NCBI RefSeq assembly: GCF_028737255.1
Contig: NZ_JAQZAN010000005.1
Coordinates: 1 to 64,000 of the forward strand
Source of the DNA: Actinomycetospora straminea
GTDB taxonomy: Bacteria > Actinomycetota > Actinomycetes > Mycobacteriales > Pseudonocardiaceae
DNA: 64,000 bases
Direction of reading: 5' to 3'
In this document: positions 56,489-64,000 of the stretch, one piece after another
Numbering within the stretch: the first letter of the stretch is position 1
How the letters are laid out: every line of letters begins with the position of its first letter
Position numbers and translations under genes: made by a program
Notes under the pieces: generated by a model
What the model was told of the DNA's origin: nothing
The model's database searches: none
The model's input: the letters and a program-made list of their open reading frames with translations, nothing else

Positions 56489-57691
56489 TTAGACGCGGAC
56501 GCCGGCCCGGAACTTGGGCACGCGCAGGATGATCTTGGTGCCGGCGCCGCGCTCGGTCTCCACGATCAGCCCGTAGTCGGGTCCGAACGCCGAGCGCATC
56601 CGGTCGTCGACGTTGCCGAGGCCGACGTGCGCGCCCGAGAGGTGGGCGTCGCGGTTCTCCTCCTTGAGCGCCTTCGGGTCCATGCCGACGCCGTCGTCCT
56701 CGACGATGATCGTGCACTCGGCCCCGGAGTCCTCGGCCGTCAGCGTCACCGTGCCCCCGCCCGGCTTGCCCGACAGGCCGTGGCGCACCGCGTTCTCCAC
56801 CAGCGGCTGCAGCGCGAGGAACGGCAGGACCACCGAGAGCACCTCGGGCGCGACCTGCACCTTCACCGTCAGCCGCGCGCCGAAGCGGGCGTGCTCGAGG
56901 GCCAGGTAGCGGTCGATGTTCTTGAGCTCGTCGGCCAGCGTCGTGTACTCGCCGGCCTGCCGGAACGAGTAGCGGGTGAAGTCGGCGAACTCCATCAGCA
57001 GCTCGCGCGCCCGCTCCGGGTCGGTGCGGATGAACGAGGCGACGGTGTTGAGCGCGTTGTAGATGAAGTGCGGCGAGATCTGCGCGCGCAGCGCCCGGAC
57101 CTCGGCACGGTTGAGCCGGGCGCGCGACTCGTCGAGGTCGGCGAGCTCGAGCTGGCTGGAGACGTAGCGCGCCACCTCGGCCGACGCGCGCAGCAGCACC
57201 GGCCCGGGGGTGTCGGCGCTGACCGCGGCCAGGGTGCCCGCGACGTTGCCGTCGACCTCGAGCGGGACGACGACGATGCCGCGCACCGGGCAGTCCTGCG
57301 AGCCGCACTCGATGTCCTTGCGGCTGGCCACCTGCTGGCGACCGGTGCGCATGACCTTCTCGGCGTACTGGCGCACGTCGAGGCTGTGGTGCTCGGCCTC
57401 GCCGTCCCAGGCCAGCGGCACGCAGTCCGACCCGGTCATCGACAGCGCCTCGGTGTCGAGCAGCGTGCGCAGGTAGGGCACCGCGAACTGCGCCGACCCC
57501 TCCGAGAGCCCCTCGCGCAGCGCGGGCGCGGCCAGCGAGACCGTGTGCAGCGTCGAGAACGTCGCGCGCTCGAGCGGCGACGCGAACTCGTTGCGCCGCT
57601 TCACCCGCCGGTAGACCAGGACGGCGACCACCAGCGCGATCGCCACGCCGACGGCGGCGAGCACGCGCGGATCGGTCAGCCAGCTGAACAC
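56489..57691 (-). CDS. LytS-type sensor histidine kinase
   Basis: 400 residues. One N-terminal helix (VLAAVGVAIALVVAVLVYRR), a GAF-like domain (about 45-200, VRGIVVVPLEVDGNVAGTLA), then the His_kinase domain RALRAQISPHFIYNALNTVA (phospho-acceptor His), SFIRTDPERARELLMEFADF, ALQPLVENAVRHGLSGKPGG (N box) and IIVEDDGVGMDPKALKEE. The CGSQDCPVRG motif in the GAF part could bind a metal or small ligand. This is the partner type for the LytTR regulator at 51298-52161, from which it is 4.3 kb away. GTG 57691, six bases after the glycosylase stop. Confidence 0.92.
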   Translation of the reverse strand: MFSWLTDPRVLAAVGVAIALVVAVLVYRRVKRRNEFASPLERATFSTLHTVSLAAPALREGLSEGSAQFAVPYLRTLLDTEALSMTGSDCVPLAWDGEAEHHSLDVRQYAEKVMRTGRQQVASRKDIECGSQDCPVRGIVVVPLEVDGNVAGTLAAVSADTPGPVLLRASAEVARYVSSQLELADLDESRARLNRAEVRALRAQISPHFIYNALNTVASFIRTDPERARELLMEFADFTRYSFRQAGEYTTLADELKNIDRYLALEHARFGARLTVKVQVAPEVLSVVLPFLALQPLVENAVRHGLSGKPGGGTVTLTAEDSGAECTIIVEDDGVGMDPKALKEENRDAHLSGAHVGLGNVDDRMRSAFGPDYGLIVETERGAGTKIILRVPKFRAGVRV

Positions 57692-57696
57692 GACAG

Positions 57697-58557
57697 CTAT
57701 TTGACCAGACGCGACAGCCGACGGTCCGCCAACGCGCGACCCTGTGTCTGGCACGTGGGGCAGTACTGGAACGACCGTTCGGCGTACGACACCTCGCGGA
57801 CCGTGTCCCCGCAGACCGGGCACGGCAGGCCGGTGCGCGCGTGCACCCGCATCCCCGAGCGCTTCTCGCCCTTGAGCCGGGCGGCGTCCTGGCCCACCGC
57901 GCGGTCCACGGCCTCGGACAGCACGCCGATCATCGCCTGGTGCAGGCGGTCGACCGCCTCGACGTCGAGCTTGCCCGCCGCGGCGAACGGCGACAGCTTC
58001 GCGACGTGCAGGATCTCGTCGGAGTAGGCGTTGCCGATGCCCGCGAGCACCTGCTGGTCGACGATCAGCGTCTTGAGCCGCTCGGTGCGCCCGGCGAGCA
58101 GCTCGCCGAACTCCGCGCGCCCGAGCGTCAGCGCGTCCGGCCCGAGCTTCGCGATGCCCGGCACCTGCTGCGGGTCCTCGACCAGGTAGACCGCGAGCCG
58201 CTTCTGGGTGCCGGCCTCGGTGAGGTCGAACCCGGGTCCGCCGACGGTCTCGAGGTGCACGCGCAGCTCGAGCGGCCCCTTGCCGGGCTTCGGCGGCGTC
58301 GTCGACGCCTGGTCGTGCCAGCGCAGCCAGCCGGCCCGCGACAGGTGCACGACGAGGTGGAGCCCGTCGAGCTCGACGTCGAGGAACTTCCCGTGCCGCG
58401 CCGCGCCCGTGACCAGGCGGCCGGTGAGCGCCGAGAGCGGAGGGTCGAACGTCTTGAGCACCGTCATGCTCGCGAGGTCGACCCGCGCCACCGGCCGGGC
58501 CAGCGCGTGGGTGCGCAGGTGCTCGGCGAGGGCCTCGACCTCGGGCAGCTCGGGCAT
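57697..58557 (-). CDS. Formamidopyrimidine-DNA glycosylase / endonuclease VIII family
   Basis: 286 residues. Catalytic N-terminus PELPEVEALAEHLRTHALA (Pro1, Glu2 after Met removal), GAARHGKFLDVELDGLHLVV (beta-hairpin Lys), ADVQQVLAGIGNAYSDEIL-like VDQQVLAGIGNAYSDEILHV (H2TH) and a zinc finger CPVCGDTVREVSYAERSFQYC..C. It excises oxidised bases and nicks DNA. The family has Fpg and Nei branches; the sequence alone does not settle which. ATG 58557 overlaps the upstream stop by one base (TGATG). Confidence 0.94.
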   Translation of the reverse strand: MPELPEVEALAEHLRTHALARPVARVDLASMTVLKTFDPPLSALTGRLVTGAARHGKFLDVELDGLHLVVHLSRAGWLRWHDQASTTPPKPGKGPLELRVHLETVGGPGFDLTEAGTQKRLAVYLVEDPQQVPGIAKLGPDALTLGRAEFGELLAGRTERLKTLIVDQQVLAGIGNAYSDEILHVAKLSPFAAAGKLDVEAVDRLHQAMIGVLSEAVDRAVGQDAARLKGEKRSGMRVHARTGLPCPVCGDTVREVSYAERSFQYCPTCQTQGRALADRRLSRLVK

Positions 58558-59012
58558 CAGCTCACCGGCTGGAGCGGGCTGTCGGCGTAGGCGGGCGTCG
58601 CGCGCGTCTCGAGGCTGCGGACGGTCTGCATCATCTCCTCGCGCGCCGCCGAGGTGCCCCGCACCCACCCCACCCAGCGCTCGGGCGCCGAGCCGTCGCT
58701 GCCCCCGGGCGTCTCGGCGACGAGGGTGCGCGGGCGGCGCAGCACCCAGCGGGTCGGGAAGAACAGCGCGATCGCGAGCAGGATCAGCCAGACCCAGACC
58801 GGCACGACGACGCCCTGGCTGCCCGTGAACCACCAGGCCAGGAGCGCGACCCAGAGCAGACCCATGATCGAGACGATGCCGATGGCCGCGAGCCGGCCAC
58901 CCTGCATGTCGTGCTCGAAGTCCTCTCCCGTGGCGGGGTCGATCCACTCGAGCTTCTGGCGCACCATCCACTGCCGTCCGTCGGCGGCGCGCACGATGCG
59001 GATCCGGGCCAT
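58557..59012 (-). CDS. Small membrane protein
   Basis: 151 residues. A basic/hydrophobic start (ARIRIVRAADGRQWMVRQKL), EWIDPATGEDFEHDMQGGRL, then two helices (LAAIGIVSIMGLLWVALLAW and VVPVWVWLILLAIALFFPTR) and a polar tail. Similar proteins occur in actinobacteria without assigned function. It precedes the DNA glycosylase with a one-base overlap and follows the acyl-CoA ligase by 9 bp, so the three may share a transcript. Confidence 0.83.
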   Translation of the reverse strand: MARIRIVRAADGRQWMVRQKLEWIDPATGEDFEHDMQGGRLAAIGIVSIMGLLWVALLAWWFTGSQGVVVPVWVWLILLAIALFFPTRWVLRRPRTLVAETPGGSDGSAPERWVGWVRGTSAAREEMMQTVRSLETRATPAYADSPLQPVS

Positions 59013-59021
59013 GACGTCACT

Positions 59022-60671
59022 CTAGCCCTGCTCACGACGCCAGACGGGTGCTCCGAGCGGGCCCGCGTCGCGGACCTGATCGCGCAGTTCGCGCTTGAGC
59101 ACCTTGCCCGCCGCGGACACCGGCAGGGCGTCGGCGACGTGCACCGCGCGCAGCCGCTTGTAGGGCGCCACCTGCTCGTCGAGGGCCGCGACGATGCCCG
59201 CCGCCAGCTCCGCGGAGGCCTCGTGCCCGGGCGCGAGCACGAGCACCGCGACCGGCTCCTCCCCGACGGCGACGTCCGGCCGCCCGACGACCGCGGCCGA
59301 CGCGACCTCGGGGCGCGCGACGAGCAGCTCCTCGAGCTCGCGCGGGTACACGTTGTAGCCCTTGTAGAGCAGCATGTCCTTGGCGCGGTCGACGATCTCG
59401 AGCTGGCCGTCCTCGCCGACCACGCCGATGTCGCCGGTGCGCAGCCACCCGTCGACCAGCGTCTCCGCCGTGGCCTCGGGCCGGTCGAGGTAGCCGACCA
59501 TCACCTGCGGCCCGCGCGCCCACACCTCGCCCGCCTCGCCGGCGGCGACCGGCTCCGACGGCGACGGGCCCACCCGGATCTCGGTGTCGGGCACGGGGAC
59601 GCCGACCGTGCCGATGCGGCGGTGCGCCGAGCGCGCGGTGGCGCCCATCGTGAGGCCCATCGTCGCCTCGGTCAGGCCGTAGCCCTCGACGATGACCGCC
59701 TCGGGCATCCGCGCGGCGATGCGCCGGGCGAGCGCGAGCGGCATCGGGGCGGCGCCCGAGGTCACGGTGCGCACCGAGGTGAGGTCGCGGCCGGCCGCCT
59801 CGGGGTGCGCGAGCAGCGCGTGGAACAGCGGCGGCGCCCCGGAGATGGTCGTGACGCGGTGGGTCTCGACGTCGGTGAGCAGGCGGACCGGGTCGAAGCG
59901 CTCGTGCACGATGCTCGTCGAGCCGGACACGACGGCGACCCCGATCCCGCCGATCGTCCCCATCGCGTGGAACCACGGCGCGACGGCGATGCCCGAGCCC
60001 TCGCCCAGGCGCACCGGCCACTCGTGCGCCGGGCCGAGCTGCTCGAGGCCGACGTCCCCGCCGACGCCCGGCACGGGCCGCGACCCGCTGCCGTGGCACG
60101 CGTACTGCAGCACGTTGGTGACGACGTTGGTGTGCGTGAGGACGACGCCCTTGGGGCTCCCGGTGGTGCCGCCGGTGTAGGCGAGGTGCGCCCGCGCGAC
60201 GGTCGGGTCGAGGTCGACGACCGGCGGGTGGTCGGCCTCGGCGCCGTCGGCGACGGTGACGCCGTCCGTCGGGATCAGCGGCACGCCCGACCCGGTGTCC
60301 TGCAGGCCGATCATCGCCACCGCGCGGGCGTCGGCGAGCTGGCCCGCCACGCCCTCCGGCGGCAGCTGCGGGCTGACCGGCGTGAACGTCGCCCCGGCCA
60401 TGAGGATCCCGTAGTAGGCGATCGGGAACGACAGCACGTTGGGCAGGTGCACGCCGACGACGTCGCCGGGGACGACCCCGCGCGCCTGCAGCTCGTGCGC
60501 CAGGCCGCAGGCCGCCCGCCACAGCCCGGCGAAGCCGATCTCCCGGTCGTGGTGGCGGAACGCCGTGCGCTCGCCGAAGCGCCGTGCGGCGCCGTCGAGC
60601 AGCGCCCCGACGGGCACCTCCGGGTACGCGAGCCGCTCGGGCACCCAGGTCCGCCAGTCCACCGCCGTCAT
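59022..60671 (-). CDS. Acyl-CoA synthetase (AMP-binding, 4-coumarate/fatty-acid type)
   Basis: 549 residues, ANL superfamily. Motifs: AHLAYTGGTTGSPKGVVLTH (A3), VIVEGYGLTEATMGLTMGAT (A5), GWLRTGDIGVVGEDGQLEIV (A7), KDMLLYKGYNVYPRELEELL (A8) and PVSAAGKVLKRELRD (the A10 lysine). It activates a carboxylic acid to its CoA ester via an adenylate. Located beside PHA genes, it may feed hydroxyacyl-CoA or fatty acids, but the acid cannot be predicted. ATG 60671 is 8 nt from TAAGGT, so probably leaderless. Confidence 0.93.
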   Translation of the reverse strand: MTAVDWRTWVPERLAYPEVPVGALLDGAARRFGERTAFRHHDREIGFAGLWRAACGLAHELQARGVVPGDVVGVHLPNVLSFPIAYYGILMAGATFTPVSPQLPPEGVAGQLADARAVAMIGLQDTGSGVPLIPTDGVTVADGAEADHPPVVDLDPTVARAHLAYTGGTTGSPKGVVLTHTNVVTNVLQYACHGSGSRPVPGVGGDVGLEQLGPAHEWPVRLGEGSGIAVAPWFHAMGTIGGIGVAVVSGSTSIVHERFDPVRLLTDVETHRVTTISGAPPLFHALLAHPEAAGRDLTSVRTVTSGAAPMPLALARRIAARMPEAVIVEGYGLTEATMGLTMGATARSAHRRIGTVGVPVPDTEIRVGPSPSEPVAAGEAGEVWARGPQVMVGYLDRPEATAETLVDGWLRTGDIGVVGEDGQLEIVDRAKDMLLYKGYNVYPRELEELLVARPEVASAAVVGRPDVAVGEEPVAVLVLAPGHEASAELAAGIVAALDEQVAPYKRLRAVHVADALPVSAAGKVLKRELRDQVRDAGPLGAPVWRREQG

Positions 60672-60702
60672 GGTGGTGAACCTTATTGGCAGGCGTTCAG
60701 TT
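60672..60702 (-). promoter_or_regulatory. Leaderless promoter with TGAAC-N13-GTTCA dyad
   Basis: TAAGGT (60680-60685 on the minus strand) ends 8 nt before ATG 60671. Around it lies TGAAC (60677-60681) and GTTCA (60695-60699), an inverted repeat with a 13-base spacer that could be an operator for a fatty-acid-responsive regulator. It overlaps the 3' end of the depolymerase gene. Confidence 0.4.
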
Positions 60703-61527
60703 GTCCAGGAAGTCCTCGAGGACCCGGCCCAGCTCGTCGGGCCGCGTGAGCAGACCGAGGTGCCCGCCGTGGTGCAGGTGCACGGTCGCGCGCGGCATGA
60801 GCGTGCCCATGATGTGCGCGTTCACGATCGGGATGACCGGGTCGCGACGGCCCGCGAGCACCAGCGTCGGCGCCCCGATGAACGGCAGCACCGGCAGGCT
60901 CGTCCAGCTCATGAGGGCCATGAGCTGGAAGAGGTAGCCGCGGAACTTCACCGGGTGCACGCGGGAGAACACCGCGTCGACGCCCGCCTGGGACTCGCCC
61001 TGGTAGATCTCCGCGCCCTCCTCGCGACGGTAGGCGCGGTCGTTGTAGCGCCGCGGGGTCAGCATCTTGGCCAGCACGCTGAAGCGGGCCGGCACCATCA
61101 TCGCGCCGGTCCCGGTGCTGACCAGGGCGAGGCGCGCGGTCCGGTCGGGGTGCTGGAGCGCGAACTGCTGGGCGATGCCGCCGCCCCACGACAGGCCGAG
61201 GACGTCGGCCCGCGCGTACCCGAGCTCGTCGAGCAGCCCCGAGAGGAGCGCGGCGAGCCCGGCCATCGGCAGCGGCACCCACGGCAGCGGTGACCCCCCG
61301 ATGCCGGGCACGTCGAAGCGCACCAGGGGCCGGTCGGGGTCGAGCGCGGCGACGAGCGGCTCGAACAGCTCGAGGCTCGCGCCGATGCCGTTGACCAGCA
61401 CCAGCGGCAGGCGCCCGGGCGCACCGGGGCGGTGGGCGACGTGGAGCCGGTGGCCGGTGACGACCACGTCGCCCACCCACTCGTCGCGTGGGGCGGAAGC
61501 GGGTTCGGGGACCGCGAGCGCGCTCAC
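60697..61527 (-). CDS. Alpha/beta hydrolase, PHA-depolymerase-like
   Basis: 276 residues. LPLVLVNGIGASLELFEPLV (oxyanion), RFDVPGIGGSPLPWVPLPM, nucleophile ADVLGLSWGGGIAQQFALQH, acid LVLAGRRDPVIPIVNAH and HHGGHLGLLTRPDE (His). The layout matches intracellular medium-chain PHA depolymerases (TIGR02240-type) found beside PHA synthase. Context strongly supports this: XRE regulator, phasin and phaC on the same strand. ATG/TGA overlap with the regulator gene. Confidence 0.88.
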   Translation of the reverse strand: MSALAVPEPASAPRDEWVGDVVVTGHRLHVAHRPGAPGRLPLVLVNGIGASLELFEPLVAALDPDRPLVRFDVPGIGGSPLPWVPLPMAGLAALLSGLLDELGYARADVLGLSWGGGIAQQFALQHPDRTARLALVSTGTGAMMVPARFSVLAKMLTPRRYNDRAYRREEGAEIYQGESQAGVDAVFSRVHPVKFRGYLFQLMALMSWTSLPVLPFIGAPTLVLAGRRDPVIPIVNAHIMGTLMPRATVHLHHGGHLGLLTRPDELGRVLEDFLDN

Positions 61528-61928
61528 GACGCGCCTCCGGTCGGCGAACCCGCGGTGTAGCTGCGGTACACGGAGATCAGGGCCTCCTTCTGGGCGTCGG
61601 AGAGCCGGCGGTCGGCGCGGATCGCCCGTTCGGTGGACGAGTCCCCCCGCTCATCGGCATCTGCCGGGGCGCCCCCGGCCTGTTCGCGTACCAGGCCGGC
61701 CTGCAGGAGCAGGTTCTCGGCCGAGATGTCGAGGGCCTCCGCGATCGCGTGCAGCACACGGACCGACGGCTCGTGCAGCCCTCGCTCGATCTGGCTCAGG
61801 TACGGGTTGGAGATGTTGCTCAGGGCGGAGAGCTGCCGCAGCGACAGTCGCGCGAGCTTGCGCTGGCTGCGGATGAACCCGCCCAGGGCGCGGCGGTGGT
61901 CCTCCCACGGCCCGCCCGGGCCGACCAC
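61524..61928 (-). CDS. XRE-family regulator of the PHA locus
   Basis: 134 residues. The helix-turn-helix LARLSLRQLSALSNISNPYL and SQIERGLHEPSVRVLHAIAE is of the Cro/C1 kind. The C-terminal part (RADRRLSDAQKEALISVYRS) is shared by actinobacterial regulators next to phasin genes. It probably represses phasin or phaC when no polymer is present. GTG 61928 is 17 bp after the phasin stop. Confidence 0.88.
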   Translation of the reverse strand: MVGPGGPWEDHRRALGGFIRSQRKLARLSLRQLSALSNISNPYLSQIERGLHEPSVRVLHAIAEALDISAENLLLQAGLVREQAGGAPADADERGDSSTERAIRADRRLSDAQKEALISVYRSYTAGSPTGGAS

Positions 61929-61945
61929 GGCGTCAGCCCACGACG

Positions 61946-62350
61946 TCAGCGCAGCGGCGACGTCACCGTCGCGCGGGCGGACGGGAGCGCCGGGGCGACC
62001 GCGTCGAGCACCTGGTGGGCCACCGAGCGCTGCGCCTCGAGGATCTGCACGCCGGTGTCGTAGACCCGGTCGACGACCTCGGCGGGCGTGCGCGGCAGGC
62101 CGGCCACCCCCTGGTCGGCACCCTGGGCGAGACCCGGGACGCCGGACAGGCCCGGGATGCCGGACAGGCCGGGGACGCCGCCGGACAGGCCGGGGATGCC
62201 CGGCAGGCCGCGCAGGGCCGAGGCCCAGCTCTCGGCGACGGAGCCGGCGAGGCGCAGACCGGCCTCCTGCACCTGCGCGATCGTGTCGACGGCCCGGTCG
62301 CGGAGCTGGTCGAGGTCCGGGTCGGCCTTCGGCGCGGTCGGCGTTGCCAT
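61946..62350 (-). CDS. Phasin-like granule-associated protein
   Basis: 134 residues. An amphipathic helix DLDQLRDRAVDTIAQVQEAG and LRLAGSVAESWASALRGLPG, a central repeat of GLSG/IPG/VPG units (GIPGLSGGVPGLSGIPGLSG), and a second helix AEVVDRVYDTGVQILEAQRS. Such proteins coat PHA granules. The GLSGxPG repeats are coded by near-identical 9- and 18-bp units and may vary in copy number. ATG 62350 has GGAGGG eight bases before it. Confidence 0.8.
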   Translation of the reverse strand: MATPTAPKADPDLDQLRDRAVDTIAQVQEAGLRLAGSVAESWASALRGLPGIPGLSGGVPGLSGIPGLSGVPGLAQGADQGVAGLPRTPAEVVDRVYDTGVQILEAQRSVAHQVLDAVAPALPSARATVTSPLR

Positions 62351-62377
62351 GAGGGGTCCCTCCGTCGTCGGTGACGA

Positions 62378-62397
62378 GTGCTCAGTTTATCAAGCAC
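62378..62397. promoter_or_regulatory. Palindrome GTGCT-N10-AGCAC at the phasin promoter
   Basis: Perfect 5-bp arms. On the minus strand the spacer includes TAAACT, a fitting -10 element, 28 bases upstream of ATG 62350. A repressor binding here would cover the promoter; the XRE protein two genes along is the natural candidate. Confidence 0.5.
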
Positions 62398-62471
62398 CCG
62401 GGCCCCGGCGCGGGGGTGCGGTGGCCTCGGTCACGTCGGGTCACCGACGGACCACCAGCCGTCACCGCGGC

Positions 62472-62660
62472 CTACAGCGGCGGCAGCGTCCCCACCAGCC
62501 GATCGCGCCACCCCGCGACCTTCGCGACGCAGGCGTCGCAGCCGCACCGCCCCTCGCGGGTGGTCAGCAGGAGGTCCAGGCGCAAGAACACCCGGTCGTA
62601 GACGGGACCGACGGCGTCGTCGACCTTGCGACGCAGGGCGACGGAGGCGTGACGGTTCAC
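62472..62660 (-). CDS. Mini-protein with CxCxxC, ComFB-like
   Basis: 62 residues from GTG 62660 (GAGG nine bases upstream); GTG 62669 is an alternative. VNRHASVALRRKVDDAVGPV, then DRVFLRLDLLLTTREGRCGC and DACVAKVAGWRDRLVGTLPP. The spacing CGCDAC-V-x-K-V...LPP is reminiscent of late-competence ComFB proteins (CxxC-DV-A-x-x-LPP). It lies between phasin and PHA synthase genes on the same strand and may bind zinc. It is too short for certainty. Confidence 0.55.
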   Translation of the reverse strand: MNRHASVALRRKVDDAVGPVYDRVFLRLDLLLTTREGRCGCDACVAKVAGWRDRLVGTLPPL

Positions 62661-62829
62661 GGGCAACACCCTCGGAGGTGAAGGCTGGCGGCCGGTTGCA
62701 GGAGGCGCGCTGACGATGCGCCCCGTGCAACACGGTGACGACCCGGGACGGTGCCGTCAACCGTCGATCGACCGCCGACCTCCTCCTGTTACGCAGGGTC
62801 ACCCCGACGTCATGGCCGTGCGGTGCGCG

Positions 62830-64000
62830 TCACCCCTCGCCGAGCACGTAGCTGCCCGGCGCGTCACCGAGCGGCGGGTGCGCCTCCGAGCCCGTCGGGG
62901 GCGGCTGGCGCATCCCGCCGGCGCGCTCGCCGATCCAGTCGCGCCACGGCTCCCACCAGGAACCCTGCACCTCGGTCGCCCGCTGCATCCACGTGTCGGG
63001 GTCCGGCGCCGCGTCGCCGCCGACGGTGCCGATCCAGTGCTTCGCCTTCTTGCCGGGCGGGTTGACGACGCCGGCGATGTGCCCGCCGTTCGACAGCGTG
63101 AACGTCACGTCGCCGCCCAGCAGGCCGGTGGAGGTGAACGACGTGCGCCACGGCGCGATGTGGTCGTTCACCGCGCCCACGATGAAGGTGTCGTTGGTGA
63201 TCGACTTCAGCTGCAGGTGCTCGCCGAGCAGCTCCAGCTCGCCGCGCGCCAGCTCGTTCTGCAGGTAGAAGTGCCGCAGGTAGAAGGCGTGCATCTTCGC
63301 CGGCATCCGGGTCGAGTCGGCGTTCCACGCGAGGATGTCGAACGCCGGCGGCGCCTTGCCCTCGAGCCAGTTCGGCCCGACGTAGTTGAAGATCAGGTCG
63401 TTGGCGCGGAGCAGGTCGAACGTGCCCGCCATCGACTCCGAGGGCAGGTAGCCGGTCTTGGCCATCTTGCGCTCGAGCCGCTCGACGATCTCCGGGTCGA
63501 CGAAGCTCGCCACGGGCCCGGGATCGGAGTAGTCGAGCAGGGTGTTCTGCAGGGTCAGCGAGTTGATGCGGTCGCCCTGCCCCCGCGCGTGCAGCATGGC
63601 CGTCGCGATCGTGGCCATCAGCCCGCCCAGGCACAGCCCGACGAGGTTGACCTTCTCCGCCCCGGTGATCTCCTGGACGACGTCGAGCGCGGCGAGGTCG
63701 CCGAGCTCCAGGTAGTCGTCGAGCCCCGTGTCGGCCATCGACTCGTCCGGGTCGCGGTAGCTGATGACGAACACCGTGTGGCCGTGCTGCACGGCCCACT
63801 CGAGGAAGCTGCGGCCGGGGGCGAGGTCCATGACGTAGTACTTGTTGATCCACGGCGGGCTCACGAGGATCGGGATCTCGTGGACCTCGTCGGTCTGCGC
63901 CTCGAACTGGATGAGCTCCATGAGCCGGTTGCGGTAGACGACCTTGCCCGGCGTCGCCGCGAGCTCCTTGCCGACGCGCAGGGTGGTGCGGTCGACCTGC
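62830..64000 (-). CDS. phaC: Poly(3-hydroxyalkanoate) synthase, C-terminal part
   Basis: 390 residues visible; the start lies beyond the window. Catalytic block EKVNLVGLCLGGLMATIATA has the nucleophile Cys in GLCLGG; the Asp is in VGAVNDHIAPWRTSFTSTGL and the His in LSNGGHIAGVVNPPGK. Also typical are IPILVSPPWINKYYVMDLAP, LEWAVQHGHTVFVISYRDPD and TLQNTLLDYSDPGPVASFVD, pointing to class I/II synthases. It polymerises hydroxyacyl-CoA on granules. Confidence 0.96.
   Translation of the reverse strand, partial: QVDRTTLRVGKELAATPGKVVYRNRLMELIQFEAQTDEVHEIPILVSPPWINKYYVMDLAPGRSFLEWAVQHGHTVFVISYRDPDESMADTGLDDYLELGDLAALDVVQEITGAEKVNLVGLCLGGLMATIATAMLHARGQGDRINSLTLQNTLLDYSDPGPVASFVDPEIVERLERKMAKTGYLPSESMAGTFDLLRANDLIFNYVGPNWLEGKAPPAFDILAWNADSTRMPAKMHAFYLRHFYLQNELARGELELLGEHLQLKSITNDTFIVGAVNDHIAPWRTSFTSTGLLGGDVTFTLSNGGHIAGVVNPPGKKAKHWIGTVGGDAAPDPDTWMQRATEVQGSWWEPWRDWIGERAGGMRQPPPTGSEAHPPLGDAPGSYVLGEG

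Noticed and set aside
56270-58027. 585-codon plus-strand frame
   Set aside because: Shadow of the sensor kinase and glycosylase genes; product is Arg/Gly/His-rich and without motifs.
1-64000. tRNA, rRNA or riboswitch genes
   Set aside because: I looked for TTCGA-arm/CCA-type tRNA features and rRNA-like blocks and found none that hold up. A covariance-model search would be needed to exclude small RNAs.

Overview
The window reads as chromosomal DNA of a very GC-rich actinobacterium, most likely of the order Pseudonocardiales (inference). The grounds are a single Emb-type arabinosyltransferase with a decaprenyl-phosphoribose branch, F420-type oxidoreductase, actinomycete-type gas-vesicle genes (gvpY, gvpZ, gvpA), an EspG/PPE-like set, a septum-formation protein, a PHA locus, many GTG starts and many TANNNT promoters placed 6-8 nt from a start codon. 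No rRNA, tRNA, transposase, integrase or CRISPR array was seen.

Layout. 1-4749 (minus): part of a gas-vesicle operon (gvpY, gvpZ, gvpA, gvpF/L, gvpG, then an Arg-rich gene running off the left edge). 5197-7103 (minus): an orphan ParA-type ATPase coupled to a disordered winged-helix protein; then nhaA and a secreted hydrolase. 10362-14795: anti-sigma-type ATPase, PASTA protein, F420 oxidoreductase, prfC and two small unknowns. 15131-17945 (plus): a coupled PknG-like (pseudo)kinase, PP2C phosphatase and FHA protein. 17950-20020 and 22989-26102 (minus): GtrA, decaprenyl-phosphate phosphoribosyltransferase, its phosphatase and Emb, which together make decaprenyl-phosphoarabinose and use it for arabinan. 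A HAD phosphatase, a HhH-type protein and a striking 1.3-kb repeat field lie between them. 26227-29753: a DUF350 / glutathionylspermidine-synthase-like / YgiB-like cluster. 29871-35885: septum-formation protein, zinc protease, histidine phosphatase, prephenate dehydratase, an iron-box-preceded DUF2470 protein and small membrane proteins.

35911-45992: a frameshifted FAD monooxygenase, CPBP protease, SDR, orphan arginine deiminase, Rieske-DUF5914 protein facing a methyltransferase, ferric-reductase-like flavoprotein, ferritin, DUF4328 and rhodanese. 46102-52161 (minus): two acetate/pyruvate-type solute symporters with small membrane partners, and a LytTR response regulator. The cognate-type sensor kinase sits 4.3 kb away (56489-57691), separated from the regulator by an ESX-accessory trio and an S49 peptidase. 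57697-60671: Fpg/Nei glycosylase, a small membrane protein, acyl-CoA ligase. 60697-64000 (minus): PHA locus (depolymerase-like hydrolase, XRE regulator, phasin-like protein, a ComFB-like mini-protein and the C-terminal part of PHA synthase).

Most notable: (1) an 11-copy family of a roughly 25-bp core in two opposed arrays at 21670-22935; (2) two related palindromes that supply TAG stops to both convergent genes they separate; (3) a ParA plus disordered partner beside the gas-vesicle genes, a candidate organelle-positioning pair; (4) a PknG-like kinase lacking the beta-3 lysine in a kinase/phosphatase/FHA operon. All calls are from reading the sequence; no database search was run.
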